Source: Candidatus Latescibacterota bacterium (GTDB lineage Bacteria > Latescibacterota > UBA2968). From it: a stretch of 45,220 nt of DNA. How positions within the stretch are numbered: position 1 is the stretch's first letter; the number at the start of each line of letters is the position of its first letter. The translations under genes were made by a program, and so were the position numbers. The notes beneath the pieces were generated by a model. That model worked only from the letters and a program-made list of their open reading frames with translations, had not been told where the DNA came from and made no database searches. Positions 1-8,211 of this stretch are shown here, piece by piece. The stretch spans positions 1 through 45,220 of the forward strand of contig JAJEDY010000075.1 in assembly GCA_022821275.1 (NCBI GenBank), given 5' to 3'.

Positions 1-509
1 TTTAGAGCTGTAAGTGTAAGGACGATCTCAGTTCTTGTTTTTACTGTTATCCACTCTGGATAGGGTACGCGAAGCGTATCCCTTCCTATACTCGCAGGGT
101 AGGGTGAGATGAGCGTATCAGTTTTAGTTACAGTTATTGTCGCCACGAAACAACGAACATCATCAAAGGAAGCTCGGCTTATTACCCCTACTGTTTCTGT
201 GCCTCTCATAATAATGTACGGATCACTGATGTAATATTTTCCAGTGAAACTCTCATTTAAAAAAAAGTCCACTTCGCGAACCGAATTATCAGCACGGGTG
301 CCGAACGTATAAGACCAAAATGGATGCATCTTATAGTACCAACCACCAGCGAGGTTCTCATAACTCAGTTCTTTATACTGGGGGTCTGATTTTGGTTCTG
401 GCTTTTGTTCTGGTTCTGTTATCGGTTCTGGCTCAGGCTCAGGTCCTGCACTATTACCGCCACAACACAGAATGCAAAACGCAAGCAGAATACACCAAAA
501 GTGGTTCAT
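1..509 (-). CDS. Putative lipoprotein, cut by window edge
   Basis: I do not recognise this protein family. The reading frame starts at ATG 509 and stays open to base 1, so the C-terminus lies outside the window (169 codons visible). The start is supported by a good ribosome binding site (GGAGGT, about 6 bases upstream). The N-terminus is a short hydrophobic stretch ending in ILCCGG, which looks like a lipoprotein signal with a lipidated Cys at about residue 16. It is followed by a Pro/Glu-rich spacer (PEPEPEPITEPEQKPEPK) and then a soluble region rich in aromatic residues and Thr. The likely product is an exported, membrane-anchored protein of unknown role. A small hairpin (CCGCT-ATTT-AGCGG) lies just ahead of the ribosome binding site. 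Codon pattern and signal peptide favour this frame over the overlapping plus-strand frame at 320-559. Confidence 0.6.
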   Translation of the reverse strand, partial: MNHFWCILLAFCILCCGGNSAGPEPEPEPITEPEQKPEPKSDPQYKELSYENLAGGWYYKMHPFWSYTFGTRADNSVREVDFFLNESFTGKYYISDPYIIMRGTETVGVISRASFDDVRCFVATITVTKTDTLISPYPASIGRDTLRVPYPEWITVKTRTEIVLTLTAL

Positions 510-579
510 CACAACCTCCGCTATTTAGCGGCTTGTCACATCGGTTTTCAAACCATTGACCAAACCACGTAGTAATGCT

Positions 580-738
580 CTATCCCTGGGAATGCGTCAG
601 ATTCACAGGCCTTATTTCTGCAAGTTCGTCTTTCAAAGATTGCTCTACACGCCACAAATCACAAGCCTGTTGCAGGCGTAACCAAAATCCAGGACCATTG
701 CCTATTGCCGAGACTTGCACGCGCGGTCTCACACGCAT
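580..738 (-). pseudogene. higA antitoxin remnant (C-terminal third)
   Basis: A 52-codon frame from ATG 738 to a TAG at 580-582 ends in a sequence typical of the C-terminus of HigA-type (XRE-family) antitoxins: GNGPGFWLRLQQACDLWRVE, then EQSLKDELAEIRPV. Normal HigA proteins are about 95-105 residues, with the helix-turn-helix domain in front of this segment. Here that domain is missing; upstream codons in the same frame (LRRRFFK) only faintly recall it, and no ribosome binding site is visible. No higB toxin is adjacent. The fragment starts 18 bases after the stop of the next gene upstream. It is best read as a relic of a toxin-antitoxin module; expression is unlikely. Confidence 0.55.
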
Positions 739-755
739 CTTAAAAAAACGCCTTC

Positions 756-1319
756 TCAAAATCGCAGTGTGGCAACAGCGGAGACTCTGCCTTTGGGACC
801 GGGGAACAGACCGATGGAAACACGGCGAACCTCTGGCGGTTTTCGAGAAAACTCGGACATAATTATAGTACCAACGAGGGGGCAGATAATAAGAGTCCAG
901 AACTCGTCTTTGGAGTTCGTTAGTACAAGACTTGCTGCCCCTCCCGTCAGGCTACCTGCTAATGAATATATAAAGCGATCGTGTGTATCCATTCGGTTCA
1001 TGCCGATGGGTAAGCCAACGACATAGCCATACCATCCACCAATGAAAAAATTTTCTAATTCACAGAATGACGCGCCTCTTGGACATTCACTGATAGCCGC
1101 GTTGGCGAAACCCCCTGCCATACCCAATACAATCCCGCCAAGAACACCGCCCGCCAACTTTCTGACAATCCGCCTGGATTTGTTCTCTTTTTTCACAGAA
1201 AGCGTATCTGTTGTCTCTTTAAGCCTGTCAATCTCACCGTCTTGAAGGACCACGCCTGCGATCAGAGTCTGTGGTAGGCATAGACCCAAAATCAGAACAA
1301 TTGCAGCTATATGTCTCAT
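756..1319 (-). CDS. Exported glycine-rich membrane protein, function unknown
   Basis: I do not recognise the family. The 187-residue protein starts at ATG 1319 behind a strong ribosome binding site (AGGAGG, 5 bases upstream). Residues 1-22 form a clear signal peptide ending in LIAG. A charged stretch (about 26-52, rich in Lys/Arg/Glu) is followed by glycine-zipper-like hydrophobic segments (GGVLGGIVLGMAGGF near 58; SLAGSLTGGAASLVL near 120), which suggest membrane insertion. The chain ends in VATLRF; a C-terminal Phe is the usual Bam-recognition residue of outer-membrane barrels, so an outer-membrane location is possible but not proven. Two Cys (SECPRGASFCE) could form a disulfide. It is about 55 bases downstream of the large Ig-repeat gene and may be co-transcribed with it. 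Confidence 0.6.
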   Translation of the reverse strand: MRHIAAIVLILGLCLPQTLIAGVVLQDGEIDRLKETTDTLSVKKENKSRRIVRKLAGGVLGGIVLGMAGGFANAAISECPRGASFCELENFFIGGWYGYVVGLPIGMNRMDTHDRFIYSLAGSLTGGAASLVLTNSKDEFWTLIICPLVGTIIMSEFSRKPPEVRRVSIGLFPGPKGRVSAVATLRF

Positions 1320-1373
1320 AAATACCTCCTGACAAAGATGGAGAGAAAACCCTCTATTGAGGTGCGCCAGCCG

Positions 1374-4300
1374 TTAAAAAAACTGGTCAGCATTGGGAAA
1401 GTGACTGACAAAGATCTGAAAATCGGCAATGTTAATGATCCCATCACCATTCATATCCATCTCGGCATTAAAACCATCATCACCTTCGGATAGACCAAAT
1501 GTGGCTACAAAAAGTAAATGATCTGACGTATTGACCGCACCATCACCGTTAAAGTCACCGATCAGACTCACTGCCATTGAGAAACTTTCAGTGGCAGTCT
1601 TGTTGGCATTATCAGTCACCTTCACGGTAAGCGTGAAAGTCCCTGCCGATGTTGGCGTACCTGTGATACGACCACGGCTCGAATTGATGGATAAACCGGA
1701 ACCTGTGGCAGGGGTGCTGGACAGGGAATACACATAAGGTGTTTGACCACCGGATGCCGAGACCTGAATAGGCGTAATTGGGTCGTTGGTCTGCACAGCA
1801 CTGATCTTGACACTTATATCATTTATTTCTGCGATTGTCAATGCTGAAACGGGAGTGGGTGCATTTACCGTCATAGAGAAACTGCCTGTGCCTGTCCTGC
1901 CGTGATCATCAGTTACAGTGACGGTCACAGTAAACGTTCCCGTCTGCGTTGGCCTGCCCGTGATGCGACCGCTGGATGAATTGATCCTGATACCTGATGG
2001 CGCACCAGATATGGCATAGGTATAAGGCGTCTGACCGCCAGATGCCTTGACCCGAATAGCCGTGAGCACATGATCCTTAGTCGCTCTGACATTTGATATT
2101 GGCTTGATTGAGAGCGGCGCCTGCACATACATTTTAAAAGAAACACTTCCCCTGATGGGAGGTGCAGAACCTATGATGCCATCGCTGGGTGGCATCTCTT
2201 GAACCTGCACGCGAATGGTGAACTTGCCACTTTGCGTGGGGCTACCCGTGATGCGACCACTGGAGGTATTGATTGTAATACCCGATGGCGCACCAGATAT
2301 AGAATACCGATATGTCCCCGAACCGCCGGACACAGAGACCTGAATGGGGGTGATGGCCTGATTGAGTTTCGCAATAACATCTGATATGGGTGCAACATTT
2401 AGAGCCTGAGAAACAGACATCTGAAACGAAATCGAATCCCTTTGGCTGTCATGGCTTTCTACCTTCACTTTTAAGGTGAACGTGCCACTTAGCAGGGGCG
2501 TGCCAGTGATGAGACCACGGTCTGAAATCGTGATACTTTGTGGCGCACCAGACAGGGAATAGGTGTAGGGCTCCCACCCACCAAAGGCAGTGACCTGAAT
2601 GGGCGGCGTAATCGCTTTGTATTGCATTTCGGTTTTATCGTTTATGGGTGCGACTGTGAACGAAGAGGTATTTTTTCGGCTGTTCTTTACGACCACGTCA
2701 AGTAGTGTATCCGTGCCCTGCCGGTTCAGACCGGTTACCGCATGCTGGATATCACAATGCTTCATGTCCAGTTTGCCGTAATTCCTGATGCCATACCAGT
2801 CTCCTGCCGAGGGGGTTGAACTGTCGGAACGAAATACAATTCGCTGGCTGCTTGATCCATTGGCGATTAGTGTGCCATAGTTGATAATATCCACGCGATT
2901 TGGATCTTCCATGTCGTGAATATCTCGATTGGGAGATGCCTTGATCGTTGTGCCAGCGTCAATGGTCAAGGTTGCACCGGGATAGATGACAATATCACCA
3001 ATCAGGTTTATCGTACCGCTCCATGTAACGTCTTGCACAATGGGGAATTGTTGAAATTCGGTATAAGGAACATTATGCTTATCGTAACCACTTGCTTCCC
3101 AACTGCCCCAACCACTATGAAATGGCCCAGCAGCAGCCTTACTATCTCCTTGGCTTGGGACGTGTACAGTTCCCCATAATGCCCCAGTACCTAACCAACT
3201 CATTTCTGGTGACAAACCCTTATTGGGTTGGCCCGGATCGGGATTGGGCAGAAATATTAAATCATAAGATTGTGCATCGTCACGATTTGTGTCCTCAATA
3301 TTGGTACTCAGGACAATACCATCCGTTGTCAGGTCTTCATCAACTCCTAATTTAGCAGCACTGGTATAATTGCCTCCCGTGGGAAATGAACCATGGGAAC
3401 CTGCTCCCACATAGATAACAGGATGGGTTCCACCTTCAGCCGATGCAAAATGTGTCTGTGGGTTGAAAGTCCTTTCGCCAATGATGGTATAATTCATACC
3501 TTTGCCATGAAATTTGTAGTCAATCCCAACGAGGTCAGCCATCTCTGGATCATAGGATGTTACGCGAACATTAACATGCGGCCAATCCCCTTCGTGGTCA
3601 TTTTGAAAATCATTGAAGGGATAAAAGTAATAATACTGTATGACGACTTGACCGCCTTCGTCAAAAATATGCACATAAGCTGTGTTGGGAAAGTCGGGAT
3701 TAGCCCCGCGCTTAGGATGAGTAGTGCTATCATAGTAATCATACCAGCTATCTTTACCCTCATCATCTCTGTCCCCGTTACCAGGATATTCAAAATGTGC
3801 CGTCACTGGATAGGCTCCGATTGCGTAATCCCCCGCAGGACGTCCAGTATAACTTAAAACTTCCGGTAAAGACGCAAATTTATTCGCGGAAAAATGAATA
3901 TCAGCATATAGACTTTGATAAGCATCAAGCAGATCAGAACTCCATCCTGATGCTGGATATTGAAAACGTTCTAAAAATTGTCCTGTAACAGTGTAGAGAC
4001 TAAACCAAAGATTAGAAACAGACTCTGCGCCCATGATCTCTACGGGTTCAGGAAAGATCACTTTGCGATCTGGTTGCGTTGGATTTTTTGTTAAAATTAA
4101 AATCGGAGAAAATAGTTTGGCAAGTTCTATCGAATAAACACTCATCTTGAAACTGCTTTCCGCAGTATTGCCATGATCATCGGTAACAGTCACGGTAATT
4201 GGGAAAGTCCCATCCTGTGAGGGACTGCCTGTAATGAGATTATTACTTGATAAAGAGATACCCATCGGTGCGCCAGAGAGAGCATACGTATAGGGGGACC

Positions 4301-4634
4301 AACCACCAGATGTTGATAAATGAATGGGGGTAATCAAGCTGTCCTTCTCAACAGTTTTATACGCTATTGGCGAGATGCTCAGTGCTGGACGAATCGTTAT
4401 GTCCAGGGTATCACTTACACTCTGACTTGCGGCATCCCGTACTGCGACTCTCACTTCGAAAGCCCCACTATCTATGGGTGTGCCTGTGAGGGTTCCGGAT
4501 GAATCAATAGAAAGACCATCGGGTGCTCCATCTTTGGCTATTTCATAAGTATAGGATGGTCGGCCTCCAGACACGCTTATCTGAGGTGGCGTAGATGTTA
4601 TGGTTTTCGCTCTTAATCTGCGGATGAACACCAA
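1374..4634 (-). CDS. Ig-repeat / Vps62-like / dockerin protein, 5' end decayed
   Basis: A 1086-residue modular protein. In order: two putative-Ig (He_PIG-like) repeats (about 8-165); a Vps62-like region (about 175-510) with the hallmark IQYYYFYPFNDFQNDHEGDW and VYVGAGSHGSF; a short beta-helix-like stretch (about 515-640, with GTTIKASPN and INYGTLIANG); four more He_PIG repeats (about 645-1010, each with SGAPSGI..SSSGRITG..T); and a dockerin-like pair of calcium loops at the C-terminus (DFNGDGAVNTSDHLLF and DMNGDGIINIADFQIF). Such proteins are normally exported and attach to surface partners. The in-frame start would be TTG 4634, right after an in-frame TGA, with no signal peptide or ribosome binding site. 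A different frame just upstream (ATT/ATG near 4641-4670) encodes HSISLSMTV, the usual end of one more Ig repeat, so a frameshift near 4610-4630 and loss of the true 5' end are likely. It may be a pseudogene. Confidence 0.7.
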   Translation of the reverse strand: MVFIRRLRAKTITSTPPQISVSGGRPSYTYEIAKDGAPDGLSIDSSGTLTGTPIDSGAFEVRVAVRDAASQSVSDTLDITIRPALSISPIAYKTVEKDSLITPIHLSTSGGWSPYTYALSGAPMGISLSSNNLITGSPSQDGTFPITVTVTDDHGNTAESSFKMSVYSIELAKLFSPILILTKNPTQPDRKVIFPEPVEIMGAESVSNLWFSLYTVTGQFLERFQYPASGWSSDLLDAYQSLYADIHFSANKFASLPEVLSYTGRPAGDYAIGAYPVTAHFEYPGNGDRDDEGKDSWYDYYDSTTHPKRGANPDFPNTAYVHIFDEGGQVVIQYYYFYPFNDFQNDHEGDWPHVNVRVTSYDPEMADLVGIDYKFHGKGMNYTIIGERTFNPQTHFASAEGGTHPVIYVGAGSHGSFPTGGNYTSAAKLGVDEDLTTDGIVLSTNIEDTNRDDAQSYDLIFLPNPDPGQPNKGLSPEMSWLGTGALWGTVHVPSQGDSKAAAGPFHSGWGSWEASGYDKHNVPYTEFQQFPIVQDVTWSGTINLIGDIVIYPGATLTIDAGTTIKASPNRDIHDMEDPNRVDIINYGTLIANGSSSQRIVFRSDSSTPSAGDWYGIRNYGKLDMKHCDIQHAVTGLNRQGTDTLLDVVVKNSRKNTSSFTVAPINDKTEMQYKAITPPIQVTAFGGWEPYTYSLSGAPQSITISDRGLITGTPLLSGTFTLKVKVESHDSQRDSISFQMSVSQALNVAPISDVIAKLNQAITPIQVSVSGGSGTYRYSISGAPSGITINTSSGRITGSPTQSGKFTIRVQVQEMPPSDGIIGSAPPIRGSVSFKMYVQAPLSIKPISNVRATKDHVLTAIRVKASGGQTPYTYAISGAPSGIRINSSSGRITGRPTQTGTFTVTVTVTDDHGRTGTGSFSMTVNAPTPVSALTIAEINDISVKISAVQTNDPITPIQVSASGGQTPYVYSLSSTPATGSGLSINSSRGRITGTPTSAGTFTLTVKVTDNANKTATESFSMAVSLIGDFNGDGAVNTSDHLLFVATFGLSEGDDGFNAEMDMNGDGIINIADFQIFVSHFPNADQFF

Positions 4635-4738
4635 CTGTCATTGATAAGGAAATAGAATGAGAATTATCAATTGACTTGATGTGCTGAGGTTGTTACATTT
4701 ATGATGTTGCGGGGTAGAAATATCCCGTGATCCAGTGG

Positions 4739-4788
4739 CCGAAGGGGGTTCTTATCTTGGTAGATTCCCCCCTTCGGCTTTGTTTTTT
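4739..4788 (+). terminator. Strong hairpin with T-tract, plus orientation
   Basis: The arms CCGAAGGGGG (4739-4748) and CCCCCTTCGG (4768-4777) pair perfectly over 10 bp, and CTTTGTTTTTT follows. This is an intrinsic terminator for plus-strand transcripts. Both neighbouring genes are on the minus strand, and read that way the hairpin has no T-tract after it. It may block antisense transcription or be left from a lost gene. The rest of the 4640-4843 gap shows nothing else recognisable. Confidence 0.65.
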
Positions 4789-4843
4789 AGATATTCTGTT
4801 GGCGTTTAGAGTAGTTCTATATTGAAGGCGTATATCTGCAGCG

Positions 4844-6019
4844 TCATGCATTCTTTAAGGCATTTACCGCTTCTATCAATCGCCGGTCGGCTTTGTAGCG
4901 CAATTCTAAGATCGCGTCTATATCCGATAGTGCGTTAGACTCGGCCTGGAGTCGGCATACGTCAATGCGGTCTGACAGGGCATTCATCACCACGTCGAGC
5001 AACATCAAATCTGTGACATCGTCGGCAACCATACACTCATCGGCCAGAACTTTGCGGATCATTTGTAGGGGCTTTTTGAGCCTTTCAGCGTCCGGGATGG
5101 ATTCGCTTTTTCCATTGTTGACCAGTTCGGGCGACAAACTGCCGAGAAAGCCTTCACTGATGAATTGCCGCGTTTTGTCTTCGGTCCACGATTGCGCCAA
5201 TATTTGTGTCAATCTGTTCGATGGTTGTTCGGGTTTCTGGCGGCGATTGCGATCATTGTTGCGCTTTGAAGGTCGCTGTTTGCTCTGATTGCGTCCTTTA
5301 GGTGGACGAGACACATTGCGCGTGTCTTCTTTTTTGGGTTCATCCCGCTGGGCCTGAGCAGGCGTTTCGGTTCGCACAGGTTTCGCTGGTGCTTGAACGG
5401 TTTTTTCCTCTGTGTCCGCGTTTTGCTGTCGCGTGGGTTGAACGGGTGTGCTTACACCCGATGCTTCAACGGGTTGTGCTGGTGCGCTTACACCGGCGTG
5501 ATCTTCCCAGCCAATTGGAGCTGATCGCCTTGTCCGACGCCCCCATTGCATTTCTTCTGGTTGCACATTCTGGGGCGTTTGTGTTTGCGCGGTGGTTTCT
5601 ACAGTTTTTTGATTTTGATCAACAGCGGTCTTTTCTCTTTCCCTGCGCCGTCTGGATGGCGGCGATGAAATTACCGTGCGCTCTTCCTGTGCGGCAGGTG
5701 TTTCAGCCTTTTTCACAGGTTTTTTGGCTGTTTTTTTGGTTGCCTGCTTTTTGGCTACACGCGGTGTAGAAGACCTGGTGCTCGTTTTCTTAGCTGGTTT
5801 TTTGGCTGTTTTTTTAGTTGCCTGCTTTTTCGCAGGTTTTTTGGTTGCCTGCTTTTTTGATACACGCGGTGTAGAAGATCGGGTGCTCGTTTTCTTAGCT
5901 GGCTTTTTGGCTGTTTTTTTAGATGGCTGCTTTTTGGACGGGCGTTTTGCTTTTTTTGCTGTGGATGTCGCGCCTTCAGTTTCCCGAGGGTCATCGGTCT
6001 GTGATTTCGTTTTTGCCAT
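4844..6019 (-). CDS. Histone H1-like Lys/Ala repeat protein
   Basis: A 391-residue basic protein. Residues about 15-110 are made of repeats of the KKTAKKPAKK and TSTRSSTPRV type, as in histone H1 tails and the bacterial AlgP/Hc1-like nucleoid proteins. A Pro/Gln/Arg-rich disordered stretch follows (about 110-265). The C-terminal 120 residues look folded and helical (LTQILAQSWTEDKTRQF through IEAVNALKNA). The tail probably binds nucleic acid; what the helical domain does is unknown to me. ATG 6019 has a ribosome binding site (AAAGGAT) and a plausible promoter upstream, so the gene is probably transcribed on its own. The DNA repeats make the N-terminal region prone to length change by slippage. 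Confidence 0.7.
   Translation of the reverse strand: MAKTKSQTDDPRETEGATSTAKKAKRPSKKQPSKKTAKKPAKKTSTRSSTPRVSKKQATKKPAKKQATKKTAKKPAKKTSTRSSTPRVAKKQATKKTAKKPVKKAETPAAQEERTVISSPPSRRRREREKTAVDQNQKTVETTAQTQTPQNVQPEEMQWGRRTRRSAPIGWEDHAGVSAPAQPVEASGVSTPVQPTRQQNADTEEKTVQAPAKPVRTETPAQAQRDEPKKEDTRNVSRPPKGRNQSKQRPSKRNNDRNRRQKPEQPSNRLTQILAQSWTEDKTRQFISEGFLGSLSPELVNNGKSESIPDAERLKKPLQMIRKVLADECMVADDVTDLMLLDVVMNALSDRIDVCRLQAESNALSDIDAILELRYKADRRLIEAVNALKNA
5715..5936 (-). repeat. Tandem DNA repeats coding the H1-like tail
   Basis: Two near-identical units of about 105 bp begin with TACACGCGGTGTAGAAG at 5756 and 5861. Within and around them are shorter units of the type TTTTTGGCTGTTTTTTTRG, coding for AKKTAKK. 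The long units differ at only a few bases, which suggests recent duplication. Confidence 0.7.
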
Positions 6020-6056
6020 AATATCCTTTCGTCAAATTTGGTTTAAGTCTTTGCAT

Positions 6057-6085
6057 AATATAGATAAAACTGCCCACAAATTCAA
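6057..6085 (-). promoter_or_regulatory. Predicted promoter of the H1-like gene
   Basis: On the minus strand, TTGAAT (6080-6085) and TATATT (6057-6062) are separated by exactly 17 bases, fitting a sigma-70 type promoter. The predicted start lies about 30 bases ahead of the ATG at 6019, leaving room for the AAAGGAT ribosome binding site. Confidence 0.45.
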
Positions 6086-6093
6086 CCAAACAC

Positions 6094-6123
6094 AAAAAAA
6101 AGGCTGACCATTGGTCAGCCTTT
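6094..6123 (-). terminator. Intrinsic terminator of groESL
   Basis: On the minus strand an 8-10 bp stem (GGCTGACC 6102-6109 with GGTCAGCC 6113-6120, extended by A/T pairs) and a 3-base loop are followed by eight T. It sits about 33 bases beyond the groEL stop. Confidence 0.9.
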
Positions 6124-6155
6124 TGTGGAGGTTGAGCATATTTTGACAGCTCAAT

Positions 6156-7775
6156 TTAGTGCATGTGCCCGTGATCGTGGGCGGGCGCAGCACCTTCGTT
6201 TTCTTCTGGCAGATCTGTCACCAGGGCTTCGGTTGTCAATAATAGTCCCGCGATAGACGCTGCATTTTCGATTGCGGTGCGCACCACTTTTGTGGGGTCA
6301 ATCACACCGGAATCTACCAGGTCTTCGTATTGCTCGGTGCGTGCATTAAACCCGTAAGCGCCTTCGCCTTCGTTTACTTTTTGCACGACGAGGCTGCCTT
6401 CTGCGCCGGTATTATCGGCGATCTGACGCAGCGGTGCTTGTAGTGCGCGACGCACGATATCTACGCCTGTGCTCTGGTCGCCATGCACATCCGTTTCGTC
6501 TAAAGAGCCGGTACTGCGCAGGAGAGCGACTCCGCCGCCGGGTACGATGCCTTCTTCAACTGCGGCACGCACGGAGTGGAGTGCGTCTTCGACGCGGGCT
6601 TTCTTTTCTTTCATTTCTGTTTCGGTTGCCGCACCAACGTTGATGACGGCCACACCACCGGCTAATTTTGCCAATCGCTCTTCGAGTTTCTCGCGGTCGT
6701 AGTCAGAGGTGGTCTCTTCTATTTGCCGACGAATCTGACTCGTTCGGCCCTGAATATCGGCTATAGATCCCGTGCCTTCTACAATTGTGGTGTTGTCTTT
6801 GTCGATCACCACGCGCTTGGCTTGCCCGAGGTCGCTGATTTCGACGTTTTCGAGCTTTATGCCGAGGTCTTCTGTTATCACGCGTCCATCAGTCAGGACG
6901 GCGATATCACCCAGCATTTCTTTGCGGCGGTCGCCATATCCCGGTGCTTTTACGGCACAGGCAGCAAGCGTGCCGCGCACTTTGTTGACGACAAAAGTGG
7001 CGAGGGCTTCCCCTTCAACGTCTTCGGCGATTACCAGAAGCGGCTTGCCTGCGCCGGCGACTTTTTCGAGGAGAGGCAATAGGTCATTCATGTTTGACAA
7101 TTTTGCCTCGTGAATGAGGATCAGCGCGTCCTCCAGTATGGCTTCCATGTTTTCCTGATCGGTCACAAAATAGGGCGATAGATAACCGCGATCAAACTGC
7201 ATCCCTTCAACCACATCCAGCGTTGTCTCGATGCTTTTGGCCTCTTCAACTGTGATGGTGCCGTCTTTGCCGACTTTGTCCATTGCATCGGCTATGATTT
7301 CACCAATGCTGCTGTCGCTGTTGGCGGATATTGTCCCTACTTGTGCAATTGAGTTGCGGTCTTTTACCGGCTGGCTCTGGTCTCCCAGTGCTTTGACCAC
7401 GGATTCAACAGCCGCATCGATGCCGCGCTTGAGGTCCATTGGGTTGGCTCCGGCGGTCACGTTGCGCAAGCCTTCGCGGAAGATGGCCTCGGCCAGAACC
7501 GTCGCCGTGGTTGTGCCGTCACCCGCAACGTCAGAAGTCTTGGAGGCGACTTCTTTGACCATCTGTACACCCATGTTTTCGTAAGCGTCTTCGAGTTCGA
7601 TTTCTTTGGCTACAGTCACGCCGTCTTTTGTTACGGTGGGAGAACCCCACGACTTGGCGATAACCACATTTCGGCCAGCAGGTCCCAATGTGGCTTTCAC
7701 GGCTTTGCTCAAGAGCGTTACACCATCGAGAACGCGCTCGCGAGCATCTATTCCATAGGCAATCTGCTTTGCCAT
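6156..7775 (-). CDS. groEL: Chaperonin GroEL (Hsp60)
   Basis: The 60-kDa chaperonin subunit, which forms the double-ring ATP-driven folding chamber in the cytoplasm together with GroES. The 539-residue length is normal. The start ([19 protein letters not shown]) is typical, as are the ATP-binding GDGTTTATV segment (about residues 85-93, with Asp86), the equatorial-domain stretch [15 protein letters not shown] and the apical domain between them. ATG 7775 has an AGGAG ribosome binding site 9 bases upstream. groES lies 18 bases before it and both share the CIRCE-controlled promoter. The C-terminal tail is unusual: instead of GGM repeats it ends in a His-rich AHDHGHMH, which could bind metal and would project into the ring cavity. 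Confidence 0.98.
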   Translation of the reverse strand: MAKQIAYGIDARERVLDGVTLLSKAVKATLGPAGRNVVIAKSWGSPTVTKDGVTVAKEIELEDAYENMGVQMVKEVASKTSDVAGDGTTTATVLAEAIFREGLRNVTAGANPMDLKRGIDAAVESVVKALGDQSQPVKDRNSIAQVGTISANSDSSIGEIIADAMDKVGKDGTITVEEAKSIETTLDVVEGMQFDRGYLSPYFVTDQENMEAILEDALILIHEAKLSNMNDLLPLLEKVAGAGKPLLVIAEDVEGEALATFVVNKVRGTLAACAVKAPGYGDRRKEMLGDIAVLTDGRVITEDLGIKLENVEISDLGQAKRVVIDKDNTTIVEGTGSIADIQGRTSQIRRQIEETTSDYDREKLEERLAKLAGGVAVINVGAATETEMKEKKARVEDALHSVRAAVEEGIVPGGGVALLRSTGSLDETDVHGDQSTGVDIVRRALQAPLRQIADNTGAEGSLVVQKVNEGEGAYGFNARTEQYEDLVDSGVIDPTKVVRTAIENAASIAGLLLTTEALVTDLPEENEGAAPAHDHGHMH

Positions 7776-7793
7776 AACATCAATCTCCTCGCG

Positions 7794-8081
7794 TTATTGA
7801 ATAATGCCCAATACGTCGTCTTCGTTTACGATTACGTACTCATCGCCGTCAACTTCAATTTCTGTGCCGGCGTATTTGCCCATTAAAATTTTTTCCCCAG
7901 ATTTTACCGCTGGTGTAATCACGTCGCCGTTCTTATTGCGTTTGCCCGGCCCAACGGCAATGACTTCAGCTTCCTGAGGCGTTTCTTTCGCGGTATCGGG
8001 GATGATAATGCCCCCCTTCACCTGCTCATCAGCATCCACCCGTCGCACCAGAATGCGATCGGAAAGCGGACGGACATTCAT
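7794..8081 (-). CDS. groES: Co-chaperonin GroES
   Basis: The heptameric lid of the GroEL chamber. The 95-residue length and sequence are standard: start MNVRPLSDRILVRRVDADEQ, mobile-loop region KGGIIIPDTAKETPQEAEV (about 22-40), then AVGPGKRNKNG and the C-terminal DEYVIVNEDDVLGII. ATG 8081 has a strong AAGGAGGG ribosome binding site. It is the first gene of the groES-groEL operon, with a promoter and CIRCE operator directly upstream. Confidence 0.98.
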   Translation of the reverse strand: MNVRPLSDRILVRRVDADEQVKGGIIIPDTAKETPQEAEVIAVGPGKRNKNGDVITPAVKSGEKILMGKYAGTEIEVDGDEYVIVNEDDVLGIIQ

Positions 8082-8136
8082 GAAAACCCTCCTTGAAAAA
8101 CAGTTAAACGTAATAAATATAATTGTTTATATGTTG

Positions 8137-8163
8137 TTAGCACTCTGTTATTTTGAGTGCTAA
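8137..8163 (-). promoter_or_regulatory. CIRCE operator (HrcA binding site)
   Basis: TTAGCACTC, nine bases, GAGTGCTAA: a perfect match to the CIRCE consensus bound by the heat-shock repressor HrcA. It begins 8 bases after the -10 box of the groES promoter, so bound HrcA would cover the transcription start. An hrcA gene is therefore expected elsewhere in the genome; none is in this window. Confidence 0.95.
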
Positions 8164-8171
8164 GGCGGGAA

Positions 8172-8200
8172 AATATACAGAAGCACCAATATTTGCGCAA
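8172..8200 (-). promoter_or_regulatory. groESL promoter (sigma-70 type)
   Basis: On the minus strand TTGCGC (8195-8200) and TATATT (8172-8177) are spaced by 17 bases, immediately upstream of the CIRCE element. It also lies just past the stop of the rhodanese gene (8212), so groESL has its own promoter after the long upstream operon. Confidence 0.75.
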
Positions 8201-8211
8201 GTGTAAAAGGG

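Noticed and set aside
320-559. 79-codon plus-strand frame with a hydrophobic stretch
   Set aside because: It lies opposite the lipoprotein gene, whose ribosome binding site, lipobox and codon pattern are better. The hydrophobic run is the antisense of the Pro/Glu repeat.
575-1026. Two plus-strand frames of 95 and 103 codons
   Set aside because: Antisense to the higA remnant and the glycine-rich membrane protein; no ribosome binding site and no recognisable motif.
5302-6107. Long plus-strand frames opposite the H1-like gene
   Set aside because: They are the antisense of Lys/Ala repeats, giving artificial Phe/Leu/Val-rich peptides that only mimic membrane helices.
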